A DNA stretch of 64,000 nt from Bacteroidota bacterium (GTDB lineage Bacteria; Bacteroidota; Bacteroidia; Bacteroidales; Porphyromonadaceae): NCBI GenBank assembly GCA_023396255.1, contig JAEWWU010000006.1, positions 124,001 through 188,000 of the forward strand, given 5' to 3'. Shown in pieces: positions 27,218 through 36,126 of this stretch (the stretch's first letter is position 1; the number at the start of each line of letters is the position of its first letter). Both the position numbers and the translations under genes were made by a program. The notes beneath the pieces are model-generated. The model made no database searches, was not told where the DNA came from, and was given only the letters and a program-made list of their open reading frames with translations.

Positions 27218-28135
27218 AGCATTACTCTTTTTAGCTCTTGGATGAGCATTATACAATTTTTTAAGTTGCTCAAAGGAGGTGTGCGTATACTTCACTGTAG
27301 TACTGAGGCTATTGTGCCCCAGCAGCTCTTTTATGGAACCCAAATCCGCCCCATTATTCAGCATACTAGTGGCAAAAGAGTGCCGCAACGTGTGTGCTCC
27401 CCTACGAGGCAAACCATCTATTCCACTCAAGGCCTTATGTACCACGTCATACACATCCTGTCCTGAGAGAGACTTGCACTCCAAAGTAACAAAAAACTTT
27501 TCACATACATTCTTCCCCGAAGGTCTTATGTAAAGATACTCTTCAATCCTCTCGACCAACCCCTTCCCAAAAGGGACAATTCGCTCCTTTCCCCCTTTGC
27601 CCAATACTTTAAGTTGTCGTTGAGATATATCAATATTCTTCAATTCCAATCCGGCTACTTCAGATCGTCTTAACCCTGTCTGATAAATCACCTCTATAAT
27701 CAGTCTGTTTCTCACAGAGACAAAGTCCATACCCTGCCCAATAGTCTCAAAAACAGACTCCACCTGCGCCTCCGTCAAATAAGAAGGTAACGTTTTTTCT
27801 TTCTTGGGTCCCCTTACATCCCTTAATGGACTTTGGTCTACAATCCCCCGCAAGCGAAGGAAGCGATAAAAACTTTTCAACGTACTCAGTTTGCGATCTA
27901 TAGAAGCCCCTTTCAAACCCTTATCCATCAAACAAGAAAGCCAAGAGCGCACAAAATCTCTATCCCCTCTCCCCGGAGTATATTCTCTCCCACTAACCTC
28001 TTTTACAAAAGCAATAAAGCCCAACAAATCTGTTCTATACGCCTCCAAAGTCAAAGGGGAATAATTTTTCTCATTACGCAAATAATCCTCAAATTGTGCT
28101 ATATAGAAAAGCGCATCCACATCCTTTACCGACAT
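26924..28135 (-). CDS. xerC: tyrosine recombinase XerC fused in frame to ribosome hibernation factor HPF
   Basis: One uninterrupted frame of 403 codons from the ATG at 28135 (MSVKDVDALFYIAQF). Residues 1-306 are a complete XerC-type recombinase: SAM-like core-binding domain, then the catalytic domain with Arg in TGLRRSE, Lys in GKGGKER, HTLRHSFAT, the LLGHNS histidine and the nucleophile Tyr in TVKYTHTSF. The recombinase ends at YNAHPRAKK, its usual terminus, but no stop follows; after SNA the frame enters MKVIIQSVKFNATEQLEQFV, a complete short HPF. A stop TAA lies one frame away: one extra A in the A5 run at 27228-27232 would end XerC at RAKKE. So this is either a true fusion, a recent frameshift or a sequence error. 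XerC resolves chromosome dimers with XerD (55474). Confidence 0.85.
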   Translation of the reverse strand: MSVKDVDALFYIAQFEDYLRNEKNYSPLTLEAYRTDLLGFIAFVKEVSGREYTPGRGDRDFVRSWLSCLMDKGLKGASIDRKLSTLKSFYRFLRLRGIVDQSPLRDVRGPKKEKTLPSYLTEAQVESVFETIGQGMDFVSVRNRLIIEVIYQTGLRRSEVAGLELKNIDISQRQLKVLGKGGKERIVPFGKGLVERIEEYLYIRPSGKNVCEKFFVTLECKSLSGQDVYDVVHKALSGIDGLPRRGAHTLRHSFATSMLNNGADLGSIKELLGHNSLSTTVKYTHTSFEQLKKLYNAHPRAKKSNAMKVIIQSVKFNATEQLEQFVQKKMERLGKLYENLLQVEVTLKLEKSDMEKNKVAAIRLDIPGDDLFAEKNAETFEEAIDLASDALKRQIEKAKEQRK

Positions 28136-28163
28136 CCTAATCTCAAAAGTAATGTACCAAAAC

Positions 28164-28195
28164 AAAAAAACGCCTCACTGCAATGCAGTAAGGCG
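28164..28195 (-). terminator. intrinsic terminator of rpsU
   Basis: On the minus strand CGCCTTACTGCA pairs with TGCAGTGAGGCG (28195-28171, one mismatch) followed by TTTTTTTG. It lies between rpsU and xerC, so xerC needs read-through or its own promoter; a -7 box TACTTTTG is at 28151-28144, without a clear -33. Confidence 0.85.
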
Positions 28196-28237
28196 AAAAT
28201 ACTATATTCTCCACGAAAAGAGGAGAGAAACCTCAAA

Positions 28238-28429
28238 TCAAAGTTCTTGACTGCGCAACTGTTGCACGTACTCCGCTTTTTCCATCTGGCGACGTTTTAC
28301 TTCAGACGGTTTCTGAAAAGCCTGACGTCTTCTCAACTCACGAACAATGCCAGTGCGGTCATACTTTCTTTTGTAACGCTTTAGGGCGCGTTCTATATTT
28401 TCGCCCTCTTTCAATGGAACTACGATCAT
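28238..28429 (-). CDS. rpsU: 30S ribosomal protein S21
   Basis: A 63-residue, very basic protein: MIVVPLKEGENIERALKRYK, then RKYDRTGIVRELRRRQAFQK and a C-terminal EVKRRQMEKAEYVQQL. S21 sits on the 30S platform near the anti-Shine-Dalgarno sequence; in Bacteroidota it takes part in hiding that sequence, in line with the weak use of Shine-Dalgarno sites seen in this window. It is monocistronic, with its own consensus promoter (28573-28603) and terminator. Confidence 0.96.
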   Translation of the reverse strand: MIVVPLKEGENIERALKRYKRKYDRTGIVRELRRRQAFQKPSEVKRRQMEKAEYVQQLRSQEL

Positions 28430-28572
28430 AATTGTCTTTAGTTGTATCTTTTATGTTTATTCTATTTTTACTCTATTCAGCCCTTGTATCTCCCAGTCAA
28501 CCTCACCCACCAAGAGATGGGGAATCCTTCTGCAGTATGCAGTAAATACACAAATAACCGTACAAGGGTCGG

Positions 28573-28603
28573 CAAATGTAGTAATTATTTTCCAATGCAC
28601 AAA
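28573..28603 (-). promoter_or_regulatory. promoter of rpsU
   Basis: TTTG (28603-28600), a 19-nt spacer and TACATTTG (28580-28573) on the minus strand match the consensus exactly. The leader to the rpsU ATG at 28429 is about 137 nt, long for a small ribosomal protein gene and possibly regulatory. No other structure was recognised in 28430-28684. Confidence 0.8.
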
Positions 28604-28684
28604 AAATAGCATCGCTATACAGGTGCATAGAAAAGGATCTTTTTCCCTTATCTGAAGGACACTTCTTCCATCCTCTTCACCCCT

Positions 28685-29446
28685 CTAAAGAAGGCCTAAT
28701 CTCTTAAGATGTCCTTCCCAAATAATCCAGTTCCTATTTGCTTGAGCATAAAGCATAGGCAACCCATTGATAGCCATTGCCCCTTGATCTCGGCATCGCC
28801 TTAAAAAGAAAGTTTCTTTTGGTTCATAAATTAAATCGCAGCAAAGATGCAAAGGAGTTATCCCTTCATAAGGTAATCGAGGGATCTCTGAAACGTTCGG
28901 AAACATCCCTACAGGAGTTGCATTTACAACAACCGAAAACTCTTTTACTATTGAAGAATTTATTTCCCTGTAGCTTATCACTTTTTCATCTTTATACGCA
29001 GGGAAGCGACTAACAAACTTAAAGCTCAAACCTAACAAAGAAAACGCCTGCGCCACCGCCTTTGCCGCCCCACCAGTCCCCAATATAAGAGCCCGTGTAT
29101 GATGAGCCTTGAGGTAAGGTTTTACCATTTCAGCAAACCCCAAAACATCTGTATTGTAGGCTTTCAATACGTTGGATTCAACTGTAATCAAGTTCGCTGC
29201 ACCAACTTTCAAAGCACTCTCATCGCATTCACTCACATAACGCAACACCCCCTCCTTATACGGGCTCGTGACATTAAACCCTGCGAGAGATGGGTGCGCT
29301 GCAATAAATGCAGGAAGATCTTCAATTTTAGAAACAGGATGGTTGAAATAAGTTGCCTTCATCCCCAAAGAGGCAAATTTGTTGTTGAAAAACTCTGCAC
29401 TCCGTGAATGTTCTAAAGGATAACCAATTAGGGCAAACTCAATCAT
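28685..29446 (-). CDS. aroE: shikimate dehydrogenase
   Basis: A 253-residue NADPH-dependent enzyme reducing 3-dehydroshikimate to shikimate. The start is the ATG at 29446 (MIEFALIGYPLEHSRS), 17 bp after menG; a longer non-ATG frame overlapping menG is rejected. The N-terminal substrate domain has YPLEHSRSAEFFN, the catalytic lysine in FNVTSPYKEGV and YNTDVLGF; the NADP domain has ILGTGGAAKAVAQAF (GxGGxA). The C-terminal NGLPMLYAQANRNW is the usual helix. Last gene of the prs-phoH-purC-menG operon. aroQ at 54958 supplies the preceding step. Confidence 0.93.
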   Translation of the reverse strand: MIEFALIGYPLEHSRSAEFFNNKFASLGMKATYFNHPVSKIEDLPAFIAAHPSLAGFNVTSPYKEGVLRYVSECDESALKVGAANLITVESNVLKAYNTDVLGFAEMVKPYLKAHHTRALILGTGGAAKAVAQAFSLLGLSFKFVSRFPAYKDEKVISYREINSSIVKEFSVVVNATPVGMFPNVSEIPRLPYEGITPLHLCCDLIYEPKETFFLRRCRDQGAMAINGLPMLYAQANRNWIIWEGHLKRLGLL

Positions 29447-29462
29447 ACCAACCAAACTTTTT

Positions 29463-30242
29463 TTAGGCAGAAACCTTTTCTGCCACATATAAAGTGGCTA
29501 CTCCAAACGAAAGGGAATGAAAGCGAGCCATTCCAAACCCAGCCTCCTTAATTAAGTAAACCAAACCTTCCTTTTGTGGCACAGCATTGACAGAACGAGG
29601 TAGATAGGAATAAGCACATCCATCCGTGGTCAGCAAACGCCCCATCAAAGGAATTAGTCGATAGGCATAAAACTCGTATCCAACTCTAATCAAAGGTTGA
29701 GTTGGGGAAGAAAGTTCCAAAACAATCAGTCTCCCTCCAGGTTTAAGGACACGAGCGAACTCTCTCAATCCTCCAGATAAATCCTCAAAATTTCGAACAC
29801 CAAAAGCACACGTTAAGACATCCACGGTATTATCCGAAAAAGGAAGATGTAAGCAATCGGCCTGCCGAAAAGAAAGCTTGGTTCCAACAATCTCTTTTCC
29901 TTCGAAATAATCCAAGTCCGAATGAGTATAACCTTTTTTATCAGCCTTTTTCCTCGCAACTGAGAGCATCTGCTCCGAAAAATCAACTCCAATCAGTTTT
30001 TCTATCGAAAGAACCCCTCGATACATCATAAAAGAGAGATCTCCGGTACCACAAGCTGCATCGAGAACAACACGAGGAGCAACCTCTCTTACAAGCCCAA
30101 CCACCCGCTTCCGCCATAGAAGATCCACTCCCATAGTCATAATACGATTGAGCCTATTATACGAAGGGGCTATGCGATTGAACATTCGTTGCACTTGCAA
30201 CGTTTTGCTCTCTTCATTGTTTTCTCTGTAGGGCTTTATCAA
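29463..30242 (-). CDS. menG: demethylmenaquinone methyltransferase (UbiE/MenG)
   Basis: A 259-residue SAM-dependent methyltransferase for the last step of menaquinone synthesis. The UbiE/COQ5 family signatures are visible: MFNRIAPSYNRLNRIMTMGV, SAM motif I VLDAACGTGDLSF, and the family block DVLTCAFGVRNFEDL. Menaquinone is the quinone expected in an anaerobic member of the Bacteroidales. The start appears to be TTG at 30242, giving IKPYRENNEE, which matches the usual N-terminus; the first in-frame ATG (residue 20, MFNRIAP) would cut into the conserved domain boundary. It lies 53 bp after purC and just before aroE. Confidence 0.92.
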   Translation of the reverse strand: MIKPYRENNEESKTLQVQRMFNRIAPSYNRLNRIMTMGVDLLWRKRVVGLVREVAPRVVLDAACGTGDLSFMMYRGVLSIEKLIGVDFSEQMLSVARKKADKKGYTHSDLDYFEGKEIVGTKLSFRQADCLHLPFSDNTVDVLTCAFGVRNFEDLSGGLREFARVLKPGGRLIVLELSSPTQPLIRVGYEFYAYRLIPLMGRLLTTDGCAYSYLPRSVNAVPQKEGLVYLIKEAGFGMARFHSLSFGVATLYVAEKVSA

Positions 30243-30295
30243 AACGTTAATTTCTTTCTTTGATGCGTTTAAATATCTACTGAGACAACTACTTT

Positions 30296-31243
30296 CTACT
30301 TCATTTCGAGAAAACCCAAAATGCTCTGTTCTATATCGCCTGCCAAATTGGTTGTATCTTGAGGAACAAAAGTTTTCCCTGTAATATGCTCAAAAAGTTC
30401 AACATACCGGTCACTCACACTGTTGCAATATTCTGGTGTCATAGTGGGTACCGATTGACCTGCTTTCCCTTGAAAACCGTTCTCTATGAGCCACTGACGC
30501 ACAAATTCCTTAGATAATTGCCGTTGGGGTTTTCCCGATGCAAACAGATCATCATAGGTCTCACTATAAAAATATCGAGAAGAGTCTGGAGTATGAATCT
30601 CATCAATGAGATAAATAACCCCATCCTTTTTCCCAAATTCATACTTGGTATCTACCAATATGAGTCCTTTCGCCGCTGCCAATTGAGTTCCTCGAGCAAA
30701 AAGGGCATACGTATATCGTTCTAATAGATCGTAGTCCTCCTTACTGACTAAACCCGAAGCAAGAATTTCTTCTCGAGAAATATTCTCATCGTGCCCTTCA
30801 TCCGCCTTAGTGGTGGGAGTTATGATAGGATGTGCCAACTTTTCGTTTTCACGAAGGCCATCGGGCAATTGTACTCCACAGATACACCGCTCTCCGGCTT
30901 GATAAGCTCTCCACGCACTTCCGGTTATATAACCTCGTATCACCATTTCCACCTTAAATGGCTCACACTTATGACCAATAGTTACCATTGGATGAGGAGA
31001 AGCTATCTTCCAATTGGGCAAAATATCTGCCGTTGCATCCAATTGTTCAGAAGCTATTTGATTCAACACTTGTCCCTTAAAAGGAATCCCCTCGGGCAAA
31101 ACCACATCAAATGCAGATATGCGGTCGGTTGCTATCATAGCGAGCAAATCGTTCTCCAATGAGTAAACATCTCTCACTTTACCGTGATAGACGGATATTT
31201 GCCCGGGCAAATTAAATTGAGTTTGGGTCAGTGTATTCTTCAT
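30296..31243 (-). CDS. purC: phosphoribosylaminoimidazole-succinocarboxamide synthase
   Basis: A 315-residue SAICAR synthetase of the long form (about 300 residues, as in yeast ADE1 and many Bacteroidota, rather than the 240-residue E. coli form). Signatures: YHGKVRDVYSLENDLLAMIA, DRISAFDVVLPEGIPFKGQV, the EMVIRGYITGSAW block and LVDTKYEFGKK with LIDEIHTPDSSRY. It joins aspartate to CAIR using ATP in purine synthesis. The ATG at 31243 overlaps the end of phoH by 32 bp, which suggests translational coupling. prs, which makes the PRPP precursor, is in the same operon. Confidence 0.96.
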   Translation of the reverse strand: MKNTLTQTQFNLPGQISVYHGKVRDVYSLENDLLAMIATDRISAFDVVLPEGIPFKGQVLNQIASEQLDATADILPNWKIASPHPMVTIGHKCEPFKVEMVIRGYITGSAWRAYQAGERCICGVQLPDGLRENEKLAHPIITPTTKADEGHDENISREEILASGLVSKEDYDLLERYTYALFARGTQLAAAKGLILVDTKYEFGKKDGVIYLIDEIHTPDSSRYFYSETYDDLFASGKPQRQLSKEFVRQWLIENGFQGKAGQSVPTMTPEYCNSVSDRYVELFEHITGKTFVPQDTTNLAGDIEQSILGFLEMK

Positions 31244-32234
31244 CGCTGTTTATCGTATTTGTTTCAAATGAATTTATCTTTTGGAAAACATTGGATTCTT
31301 TCCTCTCGTTTTCATAAGCTTCAACTATAAGCTGAACCAATGGATGACGAACAATATCCGATTTATCGAATCGAACAATTGATATAGGAGACACTCCTTG
31401 CAGCAAATCTAAAGCTGTTTTAAGACCACTCCTCACACCCTTTGGAAGATCTATCTGCGTAACATCTCCAGTTACTACCATTTTGGAATTGTGTCCCAAA
31501 CGAGTAAGGAACATCTTCATCTGATGATCAGTGGTGTTTTGTGCTTCATCTAAGATCACTACCGCATCGTTGAGTGTTCGCCCACGCATATAAGCCAATG
31601 GAGCAATCTGAATAATTCCACTATCCATATAATCTCTGAGTCTCTGAAGCGGTATCATCTCCTCAAGAGCATCATAGAGAGGCTGCAGATAAGGATCCAA
31701 CTTATCTTTCATTTCTCCGGGCAGGAAGCCCAACTTCTCTCCTGCCTCAACCGCAGGACGAGACAAAATGATACGTCGGACCTGTTTATTCTTGAGAGCA
31801 CGAACAGCAAGAGAGATTGCAACAAACGTCTTCCCTGTGCCTGCCGGTCCTATAGCAAAGAGAAGATCTTTCTGCTCGAAAGAGGCAACCATTTCCTTCT
31901 GATGAGCCCCCCGAGCCATAATACTTCGTCCTCTGTTTCCATAGAGAATGTGGTTCGAAGAAACCTCTTCTTCCTCCACCCGATCTCCTTTTGCCAAACG
32001 GCGAATGACATCTCCCGTTAGGTTATTGTACCGAACAAAATGAACCACCAAAGCATCTAAAAGAGCAAACAACTCTTTTACTTCTTTTGGTTCTCCCATA
32101 ACCTTGAGCACTCGCCCCTGCCCCACAAGGCGCAACTTGGGGTACAAGTTACGCAAGAGAAGGAGGTGTTCCTTGTTCTGCCCAAAGAAATCTTCGGGCT
32201 CGACATCTTCGAAGATGTATAATCTATCTGTCAA
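31212..32234 (-). CDS. phoH: PhoH family ATPase
   Basis: A 340-residue PhoH-like protein: an N-terminal KH-like region (residues 1-85), then an SF1-type ATPase domain with Walker A GPAGTGKT (129-136), Walker B VILDEAQNT, and the RGRTLNDAVVI and MVVTGDVTQIDLP motifs. PhoH/YbeZ proteins are RNA-linked ATPases often associated with ribosome maturation. The start is TTG at 32234, three bases after the prs stop; no ATG lies before residue 46, and the N-terminus MTDRLYIFEDVE matches the family, so the TTG start is credible. The end overlaps purC. Confidence 0.93.
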   Translation of the reverse strand: MTDRLYIFEDVEPEDFFGQNKEHLLLLRNLYPKLRLVGQGRVLKVMGEPKEVKELFALLDALVVHFVRYNNLTGDVIRRLAKGDRVEEEEVSSNHILYGNRGRSIMARGAHQKEMVASFEQKDLLFAIGPAGTGKTFVAISLAVRALKNKQVRRIILSRPAVEAGEKLGFLPGEMKDKLDPYLQPLYDALEEMIPLQRLRDYMDSGIIQIAPLAYMRGRTLNDAVVILDEAQNTTDHQMKMFLTRLGHNSKMVVTGDVTQIDLPKGVRSGLKTALDLLQGVSPISIVRFDKSDIVRHPLVQLIVEAYENERKESNVFQKINSFETNTINSDEEYTDPNSI

Positions 32235-32237
32235 TCT

Positions 32238-33182
32238 TTAGAATGAATAAAGAGAACTTATCGACTCGTGATTGCATACGCGTTTGATCGACTCGGCCAA
32301 TAGGTCGGCTACAGAGATAATTCGCACCTTGTTACACTTTTTCGTGTAAGGGATAGAATCTGTAAAAATCATCTCAGTCAAAGAAGATTGATCAATACGC
32401 ATTGAAGCCGGATCACTCATAACAGGGTGGCTGACCATTGCACGAACGCTCAAGGCTCCTTGCTCCATCATTAAATCAGCAGCCTTTGTTATAGTTCCTG
32501 CGGTATCCACAATGTCGTCTACCAAAAGGACATCTTTCCCCTTCACATCTCCAATAACACGCATTTCTGCCACCTCATTGGCACGTACACGTTGTTTGTA
32601 ACAAATCACCATAGGAACTCCCAAGTGTTTGGCATAGCTACTAGCACGCTTGGTTCCACCTACATCCGGCGTAGCAATAACCAAATTTTCTACCGGGAGA
32701 TTTTTCTCAATGTAATTCAAGAAAACAGAGGACGCGTAAAGATGATCTACCGGTACATTGAAAAAGCCCTGAATTTGATCAGCGTGCAAATCCATTGTTA
32801 TAAGACGAGTGATTCCGGCAGCTCCAAGAAGGTCCGCCATCAACTTTGCTCCGATAGAAACGCGAGGTTTATCCTTGCGATCTTGCCTTGCCCACCCAAA
32901 ATAGGGTATCACCGCTGTTATATAATGCGCGGAAGCCCGTTTTGCGGCATCTACCATCAAAAGAAGCTCCATCAAATTATCGGCAGAAGGATAAGTACTC
33001 TGAACCAAGAATACATCCTTGCCACGTACACTTTCATTATAAGTAACGGCAAATTCGCCATCGGCAAAGTGCTCCGTAGTCATTTTACCAGGCAAACAAT
33101 TGAGAGAATTACAAATTTTTTCCGTCAAGGCTGTCGAGGTGGAGCCGGCGAAAACCACATAGGGAGAGTGATTGCTGTTCAT
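32238..33182 (-). CDS. prs: ribose-phosphate pyrophosphokinase
   Basis: A 314-residue class I PRPP synthetase that makes phosphoribosyl pyrophosphate from ribose 5-phosphate and ATP for purine, pyrimidine, histidine, tryptophan and NAD pathways. Motifs are FADGEFAVTYNESVRGKDVF, YFGWARQDRKDKPR (ATP loop), DLHADQIQGFF, and the PRPP loop VLLVDDIVDTAGTI (about residues 219-232). First gene of the prs-phoH-purC-menG-aroE operon, behind a consensus promoter at 33278-33308. pncB at 44776 is another user of its product. Confidence 0.97.
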   Translation of the reverse strand: MNSNHSPYVVFAGSTSTALTEKICNSLNCLPGKMTTEHFADGEFAVTYNESVRGKDVFLVQSTYPSADNLMELLLMVDAAKRASAHYITAVIPYFGWARQDRKDKPRVSIGAKLMADLLGAAGITRLITMDLHADQIQGFFNVPVDHLYASSVFLNYIEKNLPVENLVIATPDVGGTKRASSYAKHLGVPMVICYKQRVRANEVAEMRVIGDVKGKDVLLVDDIVDTAGTITKAADLMMEQGALSVRAMVSHPVMSDPASMRIDQSSLTEMIFTDSIPYTKKCNKVRIISVADLLAESIKRVCNHESISSLYSF

Positions 33183-33277
33183 TGTCTATTGAAAATAAAT
33201 TAACTCCAAAGACCTAACCTCCCCTCTATGTTATTGCTCAAAGAAAAAAGTGAGGAGAGGCTGAGCCATTATCTGCG

Positions 33278-33308
33278 CAAAGGTAGTCGTTTCGCTCAAA
33301 ACCCACAA
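33278..33308 (-). promoter_or_regulatory. promoter of the prs-phoH-purC-menG-aroE operon
   Basis: On the minus strand TTG (33308-33306), a 20-nt spacer and TACCTTTG (33285-33278). Predicted start near 33271 gives a leader of about 90 nt before the prs ATG at 33182. Confidence 0.75.
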
Positions 33309-33382
33309 CCCGAAAAAAGACGAAGAAAACGAATTAGAATCGAAGAGAAATCCCCTCAACAAACCTCGAGCAAACCACCCAA

Positions 33383-34513
33383 CTACCCCCCAATCAGATC
33401 AATAACAACCAGCTCGCTTCTAGTACCAATGCGTATGGCTGGTCCTGCCGCTCCTGCACCTGAGCTAACCACAACGTGGGTGCCTTTTTTATTAAGATAT
33501 CCCCAAGTTTTTTCAAACGCCAACCGCACCAACCAACCAAAAGGCCATACCTGTCCATTATGCGTATGACCATAGAGCGCCAAATCCACTCCGTGAACAG
33601 GCAATGAGTCTAACTCAACCGGCTGATGCTCCAACAAAACTCGAGGGAATGATGCATATATTGAGTCTATTTGTTGGGTCAAACCTTTCAAAGAGGATCG
33701 TTTTTTTTGAGTTGCATCATCTCGACCGATGAGCACAAAAGGGACTTGTTTTGGATAAGCAATAGAATCTATCAACAAGATGCCATCAACCAAAGAGACC
33801 CAAGCTTTCTTTTCTGCTACATTAGCACGATAGTCGTGGTTACCCATAACATAATACTTCCCCAAAGGAGCATCGATGCTCGCCATTCTTTGAGGTATAG
33901 AATCCCTATATCCAAAATCCGCCCAATAGTCAAATATATCCCCTCCAACCAAGAGAATATCTGCTTGCTGCCTATTGCTCAACTCCACGATGTTGCGAGC
34001 ATACCTCCCAGTCACAGCCTCGCTAAAGTGCAAGTCACTCATAAAAAGCAGGCGAATTCGCTTTTGTCCATTTCCTAAGGGCTTATTCAACCTCACTGTG
34101 TAATGACGCACTATCGGATGTAAAACATTAAAATACCCCTTTACAATCAACAAAGATGTCCCTATGGCTATTGCCACAAATAAAAAAGCCTTGAGTCGGC
34201 AATAGCACTGCTCTTCCATCCTCTGAAATCTCTTCTTTGCCATACGCCGCACGAGATTAACCACAAAAATCGCCATAGAGATGTAAATGGAAGCAAAGTA
34301 CCACGTTCCAGTCACGTTAATCATCACCGCCATCGCTTCTTTGCTCAAAACAGATCTGAAAGAGAATCCCACCAAGAAAAATAAAAACTCGGCGAGCAAC
34401 AACCCATAAAAGGCTTTGCGTAGTTTGGAAGATGGTATGGCTTGACCTCCTCTAAAAGCTATGTATGAGCCAAAAAGAATCTGACCTATGATGGATTGTA
34501 TAAAAACGTGCAT
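33383..34513 (-). CDS. membrane-anchored metallophosphoesterase
   Basis: A 376-residue protein. Residues 1-125 hold about four hydrophobic segments (IIGQILFGSYIAFRGG, FYGLLLAEFLFFLVGFSF, WYFASIYISMAIFVVNLV, AFLFVAIAIGTSLLIV), and residues 145-376 form a calcineurin-like metallophosphoesterase domain. The metal ligands are in order: FMSDLHF (DxH), VGGDIFDYW (GDxxD), VMGNHDY (GNHD), LEHQP and GHTHNGQ. It resembles YkuE/YaeI-type enzymes of the cell envelope, some linked to lipid A or UDP-lipid hydrolysis, but the substrate is not readable. It lies 12 bp downstream of the MATE transporter, probably the same transcript. Confidence 0.85.
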   Translation of the reverse strand: MHVFIQSIIGQILFGSYIAFRGGQAIPSSKLRKAFYGLLLAEFLFFLVGFSFRSVLSKEAMAVMINVTGTWYFASIYISMAIFVVNLVRRMAKKRFQRMEEQCYCRLKAFLFVAIAIGTSLLIVKGYFNVLHPIVRHYTVRLNKPLGNGQKRIRLLFMSDLHFSEAVTGRYARNIVELSNRQQADILLVGGDIFDYWADFGYRDSIPQRMASIDAPLGKYYVMGNHDYRANVAEKKAWVSLVDGILLIDSIAYPKQVPFVLIGRDDATQKKRSSLKGLTQQIDSIYASFPRVLLEHQPVELDSLPVHGVDLALYGHTHNGQVWPFGWLVRLAFEKTWGYLNKKGTHVVVSSGAGAAGPAIRIGTRSELVVIDLIGG

Positions 34514-34525
34514 ACAAAGTCCGGC

Positions 34526-35944
34526 TTACAAAAATTCTACATCGGATTGTCGATGCTGCGTAAACAACTTCGGGAAAATATACTTAAAATGATAAAAGAT
34601 CATACCTCCTGCAGTTAATGCAGCGGCAATATCTGCAACAGGCATTGCCATCCATACCCCGTCGAAACCAAAGAGACGAGGAAAAACAAACAACCCGGGA
34701 AGGAGAAAAAGAATCTGCCTCGTAAGACTCAAAAACAAAGCCTTGTAACTATATCCCAAACTTTGAAACAACTGCGTAGCGGTAATTTGAAAACCAACCA
34801 AAGCAAAACCCAGAAAGACCGTTCTAAAAGCCTTTACCCCCAACTGTATTAGCTCCGAAGAGGGTTTATAAAAAGAAAGGATAACATCCGGAACAAGTAG
34901 GGCAACTACAAAACCAATAAAAGTAACCGCCATATTGATGGCAACAGCCAAATTAAAGCACTTAACTACCCGAGACATCTGCCCTGCACCAAAATTATAC
35001 CCTACAATCGGTTGCATTCCTTGCGACACACCAATGGTAACCATCATTACCAGCGTAGCATAACTATTTATGATTCCATATACAGCCACGGAAAGATCTC
35101 CAATATGCTCCGATGGAGCAAATGTCACAAAATTGCGGTTCATAACAATACTCACCACACTCCCCACAATCTGCATAAAAAAGGGAGCCAAGCCAATCGT
35201 AACCACAGATCGAGCTATCTGCCACGATGGGCGTAAAGATTTCCACGTAAAACGAACCAAACTTTTGGGGCTAAAAAAGTGCGACAACACGAAGCACATC
35301 GAAACAAACATTGCCAAAGCCGTGGCAGCAGCAGCACCGGTAATTCCCCAATGGAATTGAAAAATAAATATGTAATCGAAAATCGTATTGAGCACAGCAC
35401 CCAAAATCATCGTAATCATAGCCTTGGTGGGATATCCGGAGGCTCGCATAAGAGAGTTATACCCAAAACTAACTGTTCCAAACACATTAAAAGGAAGAAG
35501 AATTTGGAGATATTCCTTAGCGTGAGGCAAAACACCATCACTGGCACCAAACATTCGCAACAACGGCTCCATAAAGAAATAGCAGGGCAAAACGCTAACG
35601 AGGGTAAAAAGAATAGTCAGCATCACGGCATTACCCAAAATTCGGTTAGCCCCCTCATAATTTTGCTGCCCCAAGAGGATGGATATACGTACCGCTCCCC
35701 CAATGCCCACCAGCATACCAAACCCTTGCAAAAAAAGAAAGATTGGGAAAGAAATAGAGATAGCTGCAATGGCTTTTTCTCCAACTCCCTGCCCAATAAA
35801 CATCGTATCCACAATGTTGTACAAAGCCATAACCACAGTCCCCACCACAGCGGGTAAAGCATAGTTAAAAAGCAAACGACCAATGGGCTCGGTACGGAGC
35901 TTATCCGCACGTTCTTGAGGAAGAGTAGACTTTGTTTCAGACAT
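34526..35944 (-). CDS. MATE family efflux transporter
   Basis: A 472-residue multidrug/toxic-compound extrusion protein with 12 predicted helices in two homologous halves. The opening RLLFNYALPAVVGTVVMALY, then NIVDTMFIGQGVGEKAIAAI, is the hallmark of the family, repeated in the second half as LSVAVYGIINSYATLVMMVT, then GVSQGMQPIVGYNFGAGQ. It exports cationic compounds by Na+ or H+ exchange; substrate unknown. The open frame extends to 36043 through a TTG codon; in-frame ATGs lie at 36004, 35977 and 35944, and I chose 35944 (MSETKST) because it gives family length. A TACCTTTG box at 35958-35951 on this strand lies right before it, so the leader would be extremely short. Confidence 0.88.
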   Translation of the reverse strand: MSETKSTLPQERADKLRTEPIGRLLFNYALPAVVGTVVMALYNIVDTMFIGQGVGEKAIAAISISFPIFLFLQGFGMLVGIGGAVRISILLGQQNYEGANRILGNAVMLTILFTLVSVLPCYFFMEPLLRMFGASDGVLPHAKEYLQILLPFNVFGTVSFGYNSLMRASGYPTKAMITMILGAVLNTIFDYIFIFQFHWGITGAAAATALAMFVSMCFVLSHFFSPKSLVRFTWKSLRPSWQIARSVVTIGLAPFFMQIVGSVVSIVMNRNFVTFAPSEHIGDLSVAVYGIINSYATLVMMVTIGVSQGMQPIVGYNFGAGQMSRVVKCFNLAVAINMAVTFIGFVVALLVPDVILSFYKPSSELIQLGVKAFRTVFLGFALVGFQITATQLFQSLGYSYKALFLSLTRQILFLLPGLFVFPRLFGFDGVWMAMPVADIAAALTAGGMIFYHFKYIFPKLFTQHRQSDVEFL

Positions 35945-36126
35945 AGCACGCAAAGGTAACAAAGTTTTTCGTGCCATAATTTTTTGTTCCTCAAAAACAC
36001 TCATCAAAGTATTACCACGTACAAAAAAACAACAACGAATCAAATTTTATATATTTATTTGCAATTACAATAAAATAAAACAGAGAATAAAACATAAATA
36101 ATATCAAATAAAACCACTGAAATATT

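Noticed and set aside
26924..28135. XerC as part of an integrative element
   Set aside because: The gene sits between housekeeping genes (rpsU, tRNA-tuf operon), has no excisionase, repeats or cargo, and matches the housekeeping XerC type.
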